DNA of 64,000 bases from positions 50,088-114,087 of the forward strand of contig JAHLLJ010000001.1 in the NCBI GenBank assembly GCA_020444205.1. Reading direction: 5' to 3'. Shown here one piece after another: positions 10,123 through 20,424 of the stretch; position 1 is the first letter of the stretch; each line of letters begins with the position of its first letter. The DNA comes from Deltaproteobacteria bacterium (GTDB lineage: Bacteria > Desulfobacterota > Desulfarculia > Desulfarculales > Desulfarculaceae). Under the pieces are notes generated by a model. The model was not told where the DNA came from and made no database searches. It worked only from the letters and a program-made list of their open reading frames with translations. Made by a program: the position numbers and the translations under genes.

Positions 10123-11841
10123 TTATGCGGTAGGGCGCAAATCCTTAATCACCAGCTCCAGGTGGGTTCCCCGGAAGGTGGATATGCGGGGGATGAAGGC
10201 CGCCGAAAGGCTGGTGCCTTTTTCTATCCAGGGCTCATGGCAGTTGAAGGCAATGGCCGGTACGCGGGCGCCTTGTTGCATCAACTCCATTTTCAGGTGG
10301 TTTTCTCCCACCACCCGGCACGAGGTTACCTCCAGGCCGTGGGCGCAGAGCATGGGCTCAGGGTTGGACTGGCCAAAGGGCGCCAGGTTCCTGAGCAGGT
10401 CCAGCATGGGGGTGCCGAGCTGCCCCAGGCTTACCTGAGCATCGATGTCCAAGGCCTGGCCCGTGTCGGGCGGCAACTGCCGCGCCGCTTCTTGGGATAG
10501 GACCTGGGCCAGCTCATCCAGGCTTCCGCTGGGCATGGTGGCTCCGGCAGCAAGGGCGTGGCCGCCGTAATGAGTGAGAAGCTCGGCGTTGGCTGCCAAG
10601 GCTCGTTGCAAATGAAAGCCTTCCCGGGAGCGACCCGAGCCCACTGCCGTGCCGTTTTGCACCGAGAAAAGCATGGTCGGACGTCCGGTGCGCTCCAGAA
10701 TCCGGCCAGCCACAATGCCCAGCACTCCCTGGTGCCAGCCCTCGCCGCCTAAAACCAGGCATGCAGCCTCATGCAAGGCCGCATCACCCTCGATGCGCTC
10801 CAGCACCTGCTCAAAGATGGCTGCTTCCACCTGGCGGCGATCGTCATTAAGCTGGTTCAAGCCTTGGGCGCGTCCCATGGCCTGGTGCTCGTCCGGCGAA
10901 AGCAGTAGTTCCAGGGCCGGATCCGGGCTGTCCAGGCGTCCGGCGGCGTTGATGCGCGGGGCCAGATAAAAACCCAGGTCCATGGTGTCCAAAACTCCCC
11001 TGCGCCCAGCCACCTTGGCCAGGGCGGCCAGGCCCGGGCGCAGGCCCTGGGTCATCACCTTGAGGCCTTCGGCCACCAAGACCCGGTTGGCCTCCACCAG
11101 GGGCACCACGTCGGCGCAGGTGCCCAGGGCCACCAGGTCCAGGCTGTGGCGCAGGTTGGGCTCAAGGCGGCCCTGGAACCATCCCTCATCGCGCAGGGCG
11201 GCCCTGAGCCCGGCGGCCAGATAAAAGGCCACCCCTACCCCGGCCAGGTGGGCCGACATGCCGCAGGCCTCTTGCTTGGGGTTGACCACCGCCGTAGCGG
11301 ACACCAGGGGTCCGGGGGGCAGCAGGTGATGGTCGGTCACCACCACCGGCAGACCCAAACGGGTGGCCTCGTTTACCCCTTCGTGGTCGCTGATGCCGCA
11401 GTCGGCGGTCACGATTATCTGAGCCCCGGCCTGGGCCAGGCGCCTAGCCCGTGGCGGCTTGAAACCGTAACCGTCGATCACCCTGTGGGGCAGGTCCCAC
11501 ACCACCGGCGCTCCGCAGGCCCGGAAAAACTCCACCAGCAGGGCGGTGGCGGTTACGCCGTCGGCGTCGTAGTCGCCGGCCACTCCAATGACCGCGCCGG
11601 AACGCACCGCTGGAACCAGAACCTCCAGGGCCTGGGGAAGCCCCAGCATCTCCTCCGGGGCGGGTAGCTGCCCCAGGCCGGGGCACAAAAAGCGCCGGGC
11701 CTGCTCCGGCTCATGCAGCCCACGGTGGCAGAGTATCTGCGCGGCCAGGGGTGCCAAGCCCAAGGCCTGGGAAAGGGCGCTGGCCGCTTCCGGGGTGGGC
11801 TCCTTGAGCCGCCATGTTAGTGGTGGGGGTGAAGGTACCAT
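10123..11841 (-). CDS. recJ: Single-stranded-DNA-specific exonuclease RecJ
   Basis: GVAGDYDADGVTATALL, TADCGISDHEG, VTDHHLLP, NPKQ motifs. Confidence 0.95.
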   Translation of the reverse strand: MVPSPPPLTWRLKEPTPEAASALSQALGLAPLAAQILCHRGLHEPEQARRFLCPGLGQLPAPEEMLGLPQALEVLVPAVRSGAVIGVAGDYDADGVTATALLVEFFRACGAPVVWDLPHRVIDGYGFKPPRARRLAQAGAQIIVTADCGISDHEGVNEATRLGLPVVVTDHHLLPPGPLVSATAVVNPKQEACGMSAHLAGVGVAFYLAAGLRAALRDEGWFQGRLEPNLRHSLDLVALGTCADVVPLVEANRVLVAEGLKVMTQGLRPGLAALAKVAGRRGVLDTMDLGFYLAPRINAAGRLDSPDPALELLLSPDEHQAMGRAQGLNQLNDDRRQVEAAIFEQVLERIEGDAALHEAACLVLGGEGWHQGVLGIVAGRILERTGRPTMLFSVQNGTAVGSGRSREGFHLQRALAANAELLTHYGGHALAAGATMPSGSLDELAQVLSQEAARQLPPDTGQALDIDAQVSLGQLGTPMLDLLRNLAPFGQSNPEPMLCAHGLEVTSCRVVGENHLKMELMQQGARVPAIAFNCHEPWIEKGTSLSAAFIPRISTFRGTHLELVIKDLRPTA

Positions 11842-12108
11842 GTGGGCACTATATATGGTAGTGTCGGTAGAATCAAGTTACATCATCTTGTGGGTGGTAG
11901 GCATCTGACAATGTTGGCATTTTTGGGCGCGCCGTGGAGCAATTACCATGGCCTTAAGCTCCCCGCAAAACCCTCCGCAACGTGGCCTTTGTTGAGCGAG
12001 GCCTTCTTTTTCCAAAAGAGCTTGCCAGGTATGCCATGTTGCGTAAACTAGGTCAAATGGTCGACACTAGTTGTTTGGGGATATCGCTAGCTTGGACGAA
12101 ACAAGGTT

Positions 12109-13020
12109 ATGGCGGCTGATGCAAAAATATTGGTGTTCGGCGCGGGAGGCATGCTGGGGCAAGAGCTGCTTTCCGTTACGCCGCCGCCTGGTATGGAGCT
12201 TATCGGGCTCAGCCGCACTCAAGCGGACATCACCTCATCCAGGCAAGTGGGCCGGGTCATGGCCGAGCACCAGCCCGCGCTGGTCATCAACTCAGCTGCG
12301 TTTTCCAACGTGGACGGTGCCGAGAGCCAACCCCAAGCAGCCATGGCAGTGAACGCTCAGGGGCCCGAGATCCTGGCCAAGGCCTGCGCTCAGGCCGGCG
12401 CGCCGTTTATCCATATTTCCACGGATTACGTTTTTGGCGGCAGCGGACAAACCCGGCCCTATTTGGAGAGCGATCCGCCCGCGCCCCTCAGCCATTACGG
12501 CCTGTCCAAGCTAAAAGGCGAGGAGTTGGTTCGCTCCGCCTGCCCCCAGCACCTTATCGTGCGCACCTCCTGGCTCTTCGGAGCCTTGGCGCGCAACTTC
12601 ATCCACATCATGCTGGAGCTGATGCGCACCCGCCCGGCCATCAAGGTGGTGGAAGACCAGGTGGGTTGCCCCACGCCTGCCAGGGAGTTGGCCCAGGCCC
12701 TTGTAACGCTGGCGTCCATGGTTTTGGAGCTGGGTGATGCCGCCTGGGGCACCTATCATCTAAGCGGGCCTCTAATCATAAACCGCTACCAGTTCGCCCA
12801 GATGATCTGGGCAGAGGCCAACAAGAGCCTGGACAAGGATCTGACCATCGAACCGGTGGGCAGCGAGGCATTTGCCGCCCCGGCCGAGCGCCCGGCCTAT
12901 TCGGCCCTGGACTGTACTAAGATAAAGCAGCGCTTTGGTTTGGCCCTGGCGGACTGGCAACCGGAGTTGGCCCGGATCGTAAGTTTTCTACAGGAATCGG
13001 AGATGCATGCCCGTGTATAA
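12109..13020 (+). CDS. rfbD: dTDP-4-dehydrorhamnose reductase
   Basis: VFGAGGMLGQELL, FIHISTDYVFGG, YGLSKLKGE. Confidence 0.93.
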   Translation: MAADAKILVFGAGGMLGQELLSVTPPPGMELIGLSRTQADITSSRQVGRVMAEHQPALVINSAAFSNVDGAESQPQAAMAVNAQGPEILAKACAQAGAPFIHISTDYVFGGSGQTRPYLESDPPAPLSHYGLSKLKGEELVRSACPQHLIVRTSWLFGALARNFIHIMLELMRTRPAIKVVEDQVGCPTPARELAQALVTLASMVLELGDAAWGTYHLSGPLIINRYQFAQMIWAEANKSLDKDLTIEPVGSEAFAAPAERPAYSALDCTKIKQRFGLALADWQPELARIVSFLQESEMHARV

Positions 13021-13903
13021 AGGCATTGTTTTAGCGGGAGGCTCTGGCACCAGGCTTTATCCGGCCACCAGGTCGGTAAGCAAGCAGCTTCTGGTGGTCT
13101 ACGACAAGCCCATGATCTACTACCCCATTGCCACCCTCATGTTGGCCGGCATAACCGAGATACTGGTGATAACCACGCCCCAGGATCAAGAGGCCTACCG
13201 CTCCCTGTTGGGCGACGGCTCTCAATGGGGCTTAAAGTTCTCCTACGTCGCCCAGGCCAAACCCGAGGGCCTGGCCCAGGCCTTCACCCTGGGCCGCGAG
13301 TTCCTAGACGGCGCCCCGGCGGCGCTCACCCTGGGCGACAACCTCTTTTTTGGGCACGGTTTCACCAGCCTGCTGCGCGAGGCCACCTCCCGCCAGGACT
13401 TGGCCACCGTGTTCCTGTATCAGGTATCTGACCCACAACGCTACGGCGTGGCCGAGTTTGACCCTGACGGCGGCATCAGCCGGGTGGTGGAGAAGCCGGT
13501 AAACCCGCCATCGCGTTGGGCGGTAACCGGACTTTATTTTTTCGGACCCGAGGTTACCGAGGTGGCCGGGGGGGTTAAAAAGTCTGCCCGGGGCGAGTAT
13601 GAGATCACGGAAGTCATCAATCACTACATAAGCGCCAAGCAAATCCGGGGCATCAAAATGGGCCGGGGCTATGCTTGGCTGGACACCGGCACCCCGGAGG
13701 CCTTGTTGCAGGCCTCCCAGTTCGTGGGCACCATCGAAAGCCGCCAGGGGATGAAGGTCGCCTGTCTGGAAGAGATAGCCTACAACCTGGAACTGATCAG
13801 CCGCGATACGCTCCGCCAGATACTCCAAGACAAGCAGGACATCCCGTATTATAAGTATGTTTTGGATTTGGTTGAGGCGGGCGGCCCGGTGCCCATTGTT
13901 TAA
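13007..13903 (+). CDS. rfbA: Glucose-1-phosphate thymidylyltransferase
   Basis: KGIVLAGGSGTRLYPATRSVSKQLLVVYDKPMIYYP. Confidence 0.96.
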   Translation: MPVYKGIVLAGGSGTRLYPATRSVSKQLLVVYDKPMIYYPIATLMLAGITEILVITTPQDQEAYRSLLGDGSQWGLKFSYVAQAKPEGLAQAFTLGREFLDGAPAALTLGDNLFFGHGFTSLLREATSRQDLATVFLYQVSDPQRYGVAEFDPDGGISRVVEKPVNPPSRWAVTGLYFFGPEVTEVAGGVKKSARGEYEITEVINHYISAKQIRGIKMGRGYAWLDTGTPEALLQASQFVGTIESRQGMKVACLEEIAYNLELISRDTLRQILQDKQDIPYYKYVLDLVEAGGPVPIV

Positions 13904-13925
13904 CACCCAGAGCTAAATCAAGCGC

Positions 13926-14993
13926 ATGAACTCGGACGTACAAAGATTGCTGGTCACCGGCGGGGCGGGCTTTATCGGCTCGGCCCTGGTTCAGATGCTG
14001 CTGGGGCAGCCCAGGGTTCAGGTGCTCAACCTGGACAAGGTGACCTACGCGGCCAACCCCGAGGCTTTGGAGCGTTTTGCCACCGAACCCAACTACCGCT
14101 TCGTGCAGGGAGACATCTGCGACCGGCCTCTGGTGGACAAACTGCTGGCCGAGTTCAAACCGCAAGGCATAATCCATCTGGCCGCCGAGTCCCACGTGGA
14201 CCGCTCCATAGACGATGCCGCCGGATTTTTGCAGACCAACATAATGGGAACCCACGTGCTATTGGACGCGGCCTTGGGCTATTGGCGCGGCCTGCAGGGA
14301 GCGGAGCGCGAGGCCTTCCGCTTTTTGCACGTTTCCACTGACGAGGTCTACGGCTCCTTGGGACCAGAGGGCCTGTTCCGCGAAGACAGCCCCTACCTGC
14401 CCAACTCGCCTTACTCGGCCAGCAAGGCCTCGTCAGATCTGCTGGTCAGGGCATGGCATCAGACCTACGAGTTGCCCACGGTGGTATGCCATGCTTCCAA
14501 CAACTATGGCCCTTGCCAGTTCCCGGAAAAGCTCATTCCCCTGATGATCATCAAGGCCCAGGCCGCTCAGGAGTTGCCGGTGTACGGCAAGGGTGACAAT
14601 GTGCGCGACTGGATGCACGTCAGCGATCATGTGCGCGGCTTGCTGGCGGCTCTGGAGCGGGGCCGGGTGGGCCAGACCTACAACCTGGGCGGCGGGGTGG
14701 AGCTTACCAACTTAGAGCTGGTGCGCCGCATCTGCCGGTTGCTGGACCAGGAGCTGGCCGGAAGCCGCCGGCAGCCTCACGAGGAACTGATCACTTTTGT
14801 CTCCGACCGGCCGGGCCACGACCAACGCTACGCCCTGGACATAGCCAAGGCTCAAACAGAGCTGGGTTGGGCGCCCCAGGTGGAGTTCGGCCAAGGGTTG
14901 GCCGACACGGTGCGCTGGTACCTAGGCAACCAAGCTTGGTGGGAGCGTATTTTAAAAGAACGCTACAACGGGGTCAGGCTGGGTCTGGCCTGA
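13926..14993 (+). CDS. rfbB: dTDP-glucose 4,6-dehydratase
   Basis: LLVTGGAGFIGSALV, HLAAESHVDRSID, VSTDEVYGSLG, YSASKASSD. Confidence 0.95.
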   Translation: MNSDVQRLLVTGGAGFIGSALVQMLLGQPRVQVLNLDKVTYAANPEALERFATEPNYRFVQGDICDRPLVDKLLAEFKPQGIIHLAAESHVDRSIDDAAGFLQTNIMGTHVLLDAALGYWRGLQGAEREAFRFLHVSTDEVYGSLGPEGLFREDSPYLPNSPYSASKASSDLLVRAWHQTYELPTVVCHASNNYGPCQFPEKLIPLMIIKAQAAQELPVYGKGDNVRDWMHVSDHVRGLLAALERGRVGQTYNLGGGVELTNLELVRRICRLLDQELAGSRRQPHEELITFVSDRPGHDQRYALDIAKAQTELGWAPQVEFGQGLADTVRWYLGNQAWWERILKERYNGVRLGLA

Positions 14994-15031
14994 GCCTTGG
15001 CGCCGCGCGCCGCGTAAGGGAGAAGGCGGGA

Positions 15032-15493
15032 ATGAATTTGTTGCATGGGGTCAAGGTTAAGCCCCTGAAGGTGATTCCTGACAGCCGGGGCCGCTTGGTG
15101 GAGATTCTCAGGGCTGATGACGAGATCTTCGAGGGCTTCGGCCAAGTATACATGACTACCACCCGGCCTGGCGTCGTCAAGGCCTGGCATCTGCACAAGA
15201 AGCAGTATGACCACGTATTTTGCGCGGCTGGCATGATTCGCCTGGGTATATACGATGACCGTGACGACTCTCCCACCACGGGTCAGAGCAACGAATTTTT
15301 CATTGGGGTGCACAATCCCATGCTGGTGCAGATAGCGCCGGGTCTGTACCACGGTTGGAAGTGCATCAGCGCCGAGGAAGCGCTCATCATCAACACCGTT
15401 ACCCAGCCTTATGACTACGCCAATCCCGACGAGTTCCGCCTGGACGCCCACGATCCTGGTATTCCCTGGGATTGGAGCGATAAAGACGGCTAG
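15032..15493 (+). CDS. rfbC: Short dTDP-4-dehydrorhamnose 3,5-epimerase family protein (cupin)
   Basis: PDSRGRLVEILR, VKAWHLHKKQYDHVFCAAGMIRLGIYD, last in an rfbD-A-B-C order; start at ATG 15032. Confidence 0.75.
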   Translation: MNLLHGVKVKPLKVIPDSRGRLVEILRADDEIFEGFGQVYMTTTRPGVVKAWHLHKKQYDHVFCAAGMIRLGIYDDRDDSPTTGQSNEFFIGVHNPMLVQIAPGLYHGWKCISAEEALIINTVTQPYDYANPDEFRLDAHDPGIPWDWSDKDG

Positions 15494-16602
15494 CGCGGAG
15501 CCTCTTCCATCGCTGACACCAACTGGCGGGCCAGGGTGGGCCAGGCTACGCTCTGGGCCACGTAATCGCGGGCTCCGGCTGAGAGCCGGGCGTAAAGCTC
15601 GGGATCGGTCATGACACGGGTGATGGCCCGGGCCAAGGAGGCCGCCTCAGGCGGGCCGGACAACAGGCCGGTCTGGCCGGGGATCACCTGCTCCTGCAGG
15701 CCGCCGACCTGGGTGGCCACCACCGGCAGGGCGTGGGCATAGGCCAAAGGCAACACCCCGGACTGGCTGGCTGAGGTGTAGGGCGCCACCAAAAGATCGC
15801 CCTCCTGGAACAGCCCGGCCACTTCCTCCCCCTCCAGCCAGCGGTTTGTCACTTTGGCCCCCATCTGTTGTAGTGCCGCCTGGTTCTCGGCACCCAAGCG
15901 CCCCTGCCCGGCCACTATAAGCTCTACCTCGGGAAACTCCCGCCTTACCAGGCGCATGGCCTCCATCAGTAGGCCCAGGCCCTTGTAGGCCAATATGCGG
16001 CCGAAAAACAGCACACGGAAGGGCCGCCCCGTGGGCAAGACACGGGGCTCGGTTTTGGGCTCGCCGTAGAAAAAGGGGCCATGGGGTATCACTCGGATCG
16101 CCGCCGGGTCCAGGCCAAAGGCCGTCACCGCCTGGGCGCGCACGTATTCGCTGAGAGTCACCACCACGTCGGCCCGGCGCGCCTCCGCCGCAAGCATCTG
16201 GGCCCGCAAGAAGTAGCGCTCTCCGGGATGCAACAGGGCGTCGTGCAGCACCATCAGGTAACGGGCTCTGTTTTGGTTAATCTTGCGCAGCATGAAAGGG
16301 TTCCAGATGTGGGTCATGGTGCAGCAAACCCAGTCGAAGCGCTCCCGCCGCAAGTAAGCAGAAAACTCAGTACGAAGACTGGGAAGCTTGATGCTGGACC
16401 AAATTGCGGTGAGCGAATTGGTGTAGGTGTCCGGCGACCAGCCTGGTAAACCCAGTTTTTGCGAGTCTTCCCAAAGCTCAGATTGACGCGACAAGGATAG
16501 ATGCACCTCGACAGAGGGTATCTGGGCCAGGGCCTTGGCCATCTCATATGTGTACATGGGGCCGCCCCCCCTGCGCCCCCAGTGCCATAACAACAGCTTC
16601 AT
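15490..16602 (-). CDS. Family 4-type glycosyltransferase
   Basis: MKLLLWHWGRRGGGPMYTYEMAKAL; FRVLFFGRILAYKGLGLLMEAM; start trimmed from listed ORF. Confidence 0.88.
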   Translation of the reverse strand: MKLLLWHWGRRGGGPMYTYEMAKALAQIPSVEVHLSLSRQSELWEDSQKLGLPGWSPDTYTNSLTAIWSSIKLPSLRTEFSAYLRRERFDWVCCTMTHIWNPFMLRKINQNRARYLMVLHDALLHPGERYFLRAQMLAAEARRADVVVTLSEYVRAQAVTAFGLDPAAIRVIPHGPFFYGEPKTEPRVLPTGRPFRVLFFGRILAYKGLGLLMEAMRLVRREFPEVELIVAGQGRLGAENQAALQQMGAKVTNRWLEGEEVAGLFQEGDLLVAPYTSASQSGVLPLAYAHALPVVATQVGGLQEQVIPGQTGLLSGPPEAASLARAITRVMTDPELYARLSAGARDYVAQSVAWPTLARQLVSAMEEAPR

Positions 16603-16621
16603 GTATCTAGTCCTGCAAGCG

Positions 16622-17512
16622 TCACGAGGGCAAGCGCCCCCGCTCGGAAGAAAAAAGGCCCTGCCATATTCCCGCGGCTGCTTGCCAACGCCCCTGCATG
16701 GCCCGGCGGGCCAGGCGGGCACCGCTGCTCAGGGCCAGCGGCAGCCAGGGCAGGGGAGCGTGCTTGCGGAAAAAACGCATTGAGCCACCGGTGTAAAGGC
16801 GGTGCCAGGCCTCCTCGTTGGCCCCCAGGCCGGTGCTGGGCTGGTGCTCCACCACCGACTCCGGGGCCACGGCCAGGCGCCATCCGGCTCCGCGCAGGCG
16901 TAGGCTCAGGTCCGCGTCCTCCCAATAAAGCGGGAAACCAGGGTCCAGCAGGCCCACCTGCTTGAGGGCCTGAGCGCGTAAAAGCAGGCTGGCCCCGCAT
17001 AGATAATCCGGCGCTCCTTGGCTGGGTGGCTGGGTGAGGTGGCGGGAGCGGCCGGTGATGAGGCTCACCTTGCCTCCGCCCCAGGCCTGCACCCGGTCTT
17101 GACCCTCCCAACGCAACACGGACCCCACGGCCCCCACCTTGGGATCATCGGCCATTACTCGCACCAAAGCCTCCAGAGCCTCGGGATGGGCCTTGGCGTC
17201 GGGGTTTATCAGCCACACCGCCTTGGCCCCCTGGTCCAGGGCCAGGTTGATGCCCAGGTTGGCGCCTTGGGCGAATCCGCCGTTCACCGGGGAGGGTAAA
17301 AACTTCACCCCGGGAAAGCGTCGTTGTATCATCTGTGGGGAGTCGTCTTGTGAGGCGTTGTCCACCACCACGATTGCATTTTGGGTGTAGGTTTGGCTGA
17401 TGAGGGAGGTCAGACAGTCCAATATATGAGGAAGGCCGTTGTAGTTGACCAGTACTGCGAACACCTGCCCCCACCTGTTTTCCTGATTTTGTGGCAAGCT
17501 GGGGGTCCTCAT
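16622..17512 (-). CDS. Family 2-type glycosyltransferase
   Basis: VFAVLVNYNGLPHILDCLTSL...VVVDNASQDDSP. Confidence 0.92.
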   Translation of the reverse strand: MRTPSLPQNQENRWGQVFAVLVNYNGLPHILDCLTSLISQTYTQNAIVVVDNASQDDSPQMIQRRFPGVKFLPSPVNGGFAQGANLGINLALDQGAKAVWLINPDAKAHPEALEALVRVMADDPKVGAVGSVLRWEGQDRVQAWGGGKVSLITGRSRHLTQPPSQGAPDYLCGASLLLRAQALKQVGLLDPGFPLYWEDADLSLRLRGAGWRLAVAPESVVEHQPSTGLGANEEAWHRLYTGGSMRFFRKHAPLPWLPLALSSGARLARRAMQGRWQAAAGIWQGLFSSERGRLPS

Positions 17513-17644
17513 AAGTGACGTTAAACCGCTGAAGATGCTTCAGCCGTAGCGCAGGTTCTTGTGGTTGGACAAACTTATCCGTGGTCAATATGGCTAATTG
17601 CCAATATCATACCTTAGCTGGTCATATGCAACCATATCCACGTA

Positions 17645-19480
17645 ATGTTCCCGGCAATCACTAGGAGCGCCACAAAATCCATGAATCGTCCGGATGCAAC
17701 TCCCCCTTCCGATTTCAAGACCGATTTGGCCGGCCTCGATGTGAGCCGCGCTTCGGTGGCTTGGCTTTTTATCCTCACCATGGTGCTGGCTCTGTTCGAG
17801 GGTGTGGGGCTGGGCATGCTACTGCCGGTGTTGGCCTACGTGCGCACCGGTGGTTTGCCGGGTGGCGGACCCGCCAGCCAGATAATGCAGGATGCTTTGG
17901 GCTGGCTGGGGGCTTGGGGTAAAAGCTGGGAGCTGGCCGGCCTGCTGGTCATGACCTTCGGGATCATCTGTCTGCGTTACGCGGTCAACTACGTACGTGA
18001 CGTTAGGTTGGCTCGTTTGCGCCTTTCCATCACCCGCACCCTGCGCAACAAGGTGGTGCGATCCCTGGTGCGCTCTGATCTTGGTTATCTGCTCTCCAAT
18101 CGTAGCGGCGAGTTGCAGACCAATCTGATCCTGGAGACCGACCGGGCCGGACAGGCGGCCTCGGCTCAGATAAGCATCGTCACCTCTTCGGCCCTTATAG
18201 TGGTGTATGTCTTGCTCCTGATTTTGCTTTCGCCCCTGCTCACCGCCTGCACCGCGCCCATACTGGCCGCCGTGGCCTTGGTGCTGCGTTGGCAGAGCAA
18301 GAAGTCGGTGTCCTTGGCCAATGCGGTGAGCGAACAAAACCTGCGTCTGGGCGACCAGGCCTCCGAGGTTTTGGGAGGCATCCTGCGCATAAAAATGAGG
18401 GGCCAGGAGGAACACGCCGAACAACTGCTGTCGTCCACGGCTAACCGCATTTTCCACGGCATGTTCAACCTTGAGCGTCTGCGTTTGGCGGTGGAGATAT
18501 CCACCCATCCGCTGATGGCCGCGGCCGGCCTACTGGTCATCCTTCTGGCGGTGGCTGCCGCCGAGGTGGGGCTGGCGGTAATGGCGGTGTTCGTTTTCGT
18601 TCTGGTGCGCATGGGGCCCCAAGTGAACCAGTTCATCAATTTATGGTCCCACCGCAACGCTTGTCTGGCCAGCTTGCACCGAGTGCGGGCCATGATGACC
18701 CAGGCCGGTCAGCGGCGCGAATCAGTGGGAGGCGACCGGCAGGAGCCTGCTCCCACCAAGGGAGTGGAGTTCCGCGACGTCTGGTTCCGCTACCCCGGTT
18801 CCCTGGAAGACGGCTACGCCCTTGAAGAGATTGACTGCGCTATTCCGGCGCCATCGCTTACCGCGGTGGTGGGGCGCTCCGGGGCGGGCAAGTCCACCCT
18901 GGCCAACCTGCTTTCAGCCTATCACCTGCCAAGCCAGGGCCAAATCCTGCTGGACGGTCAACCCATGGAAAGCTACCGCCTTGCGGCGCTACGCAAGGGT
19001 ATGGCCTTTGTGGACCAGGAGCCTTTCTTTTTCAACGACACCATCCGGGAGAACCTGAACTTCGGGGTGGAGCCTCCCCTGAGCGACGCTGATCTGGAAC
19101 AGGCCCTCAAGGACAGCGGAAGCTGGGAGTTCGTCAGCCGCCTGGAGCAGGGCCTGGACACCCCGGTAGGAGAGCGCGGTTCGCGCCTTTCCCAGGGGCA
19201 AAAGCAGCGCCTGGCCATTGCCCACGCCCTGGCGGTGAAGGCCAGGGTGCTTATTTTCGACGAGCCCACCAGCGCCCTGGACAAAACTTCCGAGCTGATT
19301 ATCGCCCAAACCATCCGCGAGCTGGCCTCGCGCCTGATGGTAATCGTCATCGCCCACCGTCTGCAAACCGTACGCTGGGCTGACCGTATTTTGTTTTTGG
19401 AGAGGGGGAGGCTCATCGCCCAGGGCGACCATGATTCCCTGATTGCCGACTGCCCTCAATACCGCGAGCTTTTTGGCTAG
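17645..19480 (+). CDS. ABC transporter, fused permease and ATPase (MsbA-like exporter)
   Basis: Walker A GRSGAGKST, signature LSQGQKQR, Walker B VLIFDEPTSALD; N-terminal TM domain. Confidence 0.92.
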   Translation: MFPAITRSATKSMNRPDATPPSDFKTDLAGLDVSRASVAWLFILTMVLALFEGVGLGMLLPVLAYVRTGGLPGGGPASQIMQDALGWLGAWGKSWELAGLLVMTFGIICLRYAVNYVRDVRLARLRLSITRTLRNKVVRSLVRSDLGYLLSNRSGELQTNLILETDRAGQAASAQISIVTSSALIVVYVLLLILLSPLLTACTAPILAAVALVLRWQSKKSVSLANAVSEQNLRLGDQASEVLGGILRIKMRGQEEHAEQLLSSTANRIFHGMFNLERLRLAVEISTHPLMAAAGLLVILLAVAAAEVGLAVMAVFVFVLVRMGPQVNQFINLWSHRNACLASLHRVRAMMTQAGQRRESVGGDRQEPAPTKGVEFRDVWFRYPGSLEDGYALEEIDCAIPAPSLTAVVGRSGAGKSTLANLLSAYHLPSQGQILLDGQPMESYRLAALRKGMAFVDQEPFFFNDTIRENLNFGVEPPLSDADLEQALKDSGSWEFVSRLEQGLDTPVGERGSRLSQGQKQRLAIAHALAVKARVLIFDEPTSALDKTSELIIAQTIRELASRLMVIVIAHRLQTVRWADRILFLERGRLIAQGDHDSLIADCPQYRELFG

Positions 19481-19500
19481 AACAAGTAAAACCCCAACGC

Positions 19501-20421
19501 TCAGCCCCGCTTGGGCAACAAGGCGCGCAGACGCACCGTAACCGCCTTAAGCAGGTGCCTTAGCGCAAGGTGGCGTCCCAGGTAGCGCCGCGCGCGAATC
19601 TCCCAACGGGGCATCCGGGCGGCCGCCCGGGGAAGGGCCTCCAGCATTTTCAGGGGCGGACGTGGCTCAAGGGAGTCCCAATGGATTAGGCCGCGCATCA
19701 CCGCGTCCCAGGCCATTACCAGAGCCATGGCTTGGGAAAGGTCGCCGTCGCTTTCGGGCTCCGAACGCAGGGCCATCTGCTGGTGGGCCTTGGCCAGATA
19801 GGCGGCGAAATCAAAAGAAGCGGGGTCGTTGGGGTAAACGTCGGTAAGGGCGTAATCGAGCTGGCGGATTATCAGTTGACGCAGGTCGCGGTAATTGCGG
19901 TGGTGGATGTGAGGCCCTTGGCTGGGCGGCACCTCACGCAAGCGGGCCGGTCCGCTGGTCACCACCGGCGGGGTGTGATGGGCGTCCGGCCAGAGCACCG
20001 CGCCCTTTTTAAAAAGGCGCGTCTGATAGTCTGGGTGACGTCCCCCGCCCAGCATCACTTGGTCTCCCAGGTAGTTGTAGCGAGGCAGGGCAAAGGCGTC
20101 GAATTTTTGTCCCTGATCAGCGATGAGCCTGTGCACCAACTCCGGAGCGTCATCTGATAGATACTCGTCGGAATCAAGCACCAACACCCAATCACCCGAG
20201 GCTTTGGCCACGTAACGATTGCGCACTCCGTCGATGCGCGGGGCTATCTGGGTGTGGTGCACCACCGCGTCATGACGCCCGGCTATGGCTACGCTGTCGT
20301 CGCTGCTTTCCATGTCCACCACCATAAGCTCGTCCACCCAGGCCAGGCTGGCCAGGGCCGCGTCCAGGGTGGCCGCCGAGTCTCGCGTGTGAACAATGCC
20401 GGTGATTTTGGGCTTAACCAT
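19501..20421 (-). CDS. Family 2-type glycosyltransferase
   Basis: ITGIVHTRDSAATLDAALASLAWVDELMVVDMESSDDS; LVLDSDEYLSDD. Confidence 0.88.
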   Translation of the reverse strand: MVKPKITGIVHTRDSAATLDAALASLAWVDELMVVDMESSDDSVAIAGRHDAVVHHTQIAPRIDGVRNRYVAKASGDWVLVLDSDEYLSDDAPELVHRLIADQGQKFDAFALPRYNYLGDQVMLGGGRHPDYQTRLFKKGAVLWPDAHHTPPVVTSGPARLREVPPSQGPHIHHRNYRDLRQLIIRQLDYALTDVYPNDPASFDFAAYLAKAHQQMALRSEPESDGDLSQAMALVMAWDAVMRGLIHWDSLEPRPPLKMLEALPRAAARMPRWEIRARRYLGRHLALRHLLKAVTVRLRALLPKRG

Positions 20422-20424
20422 GGC

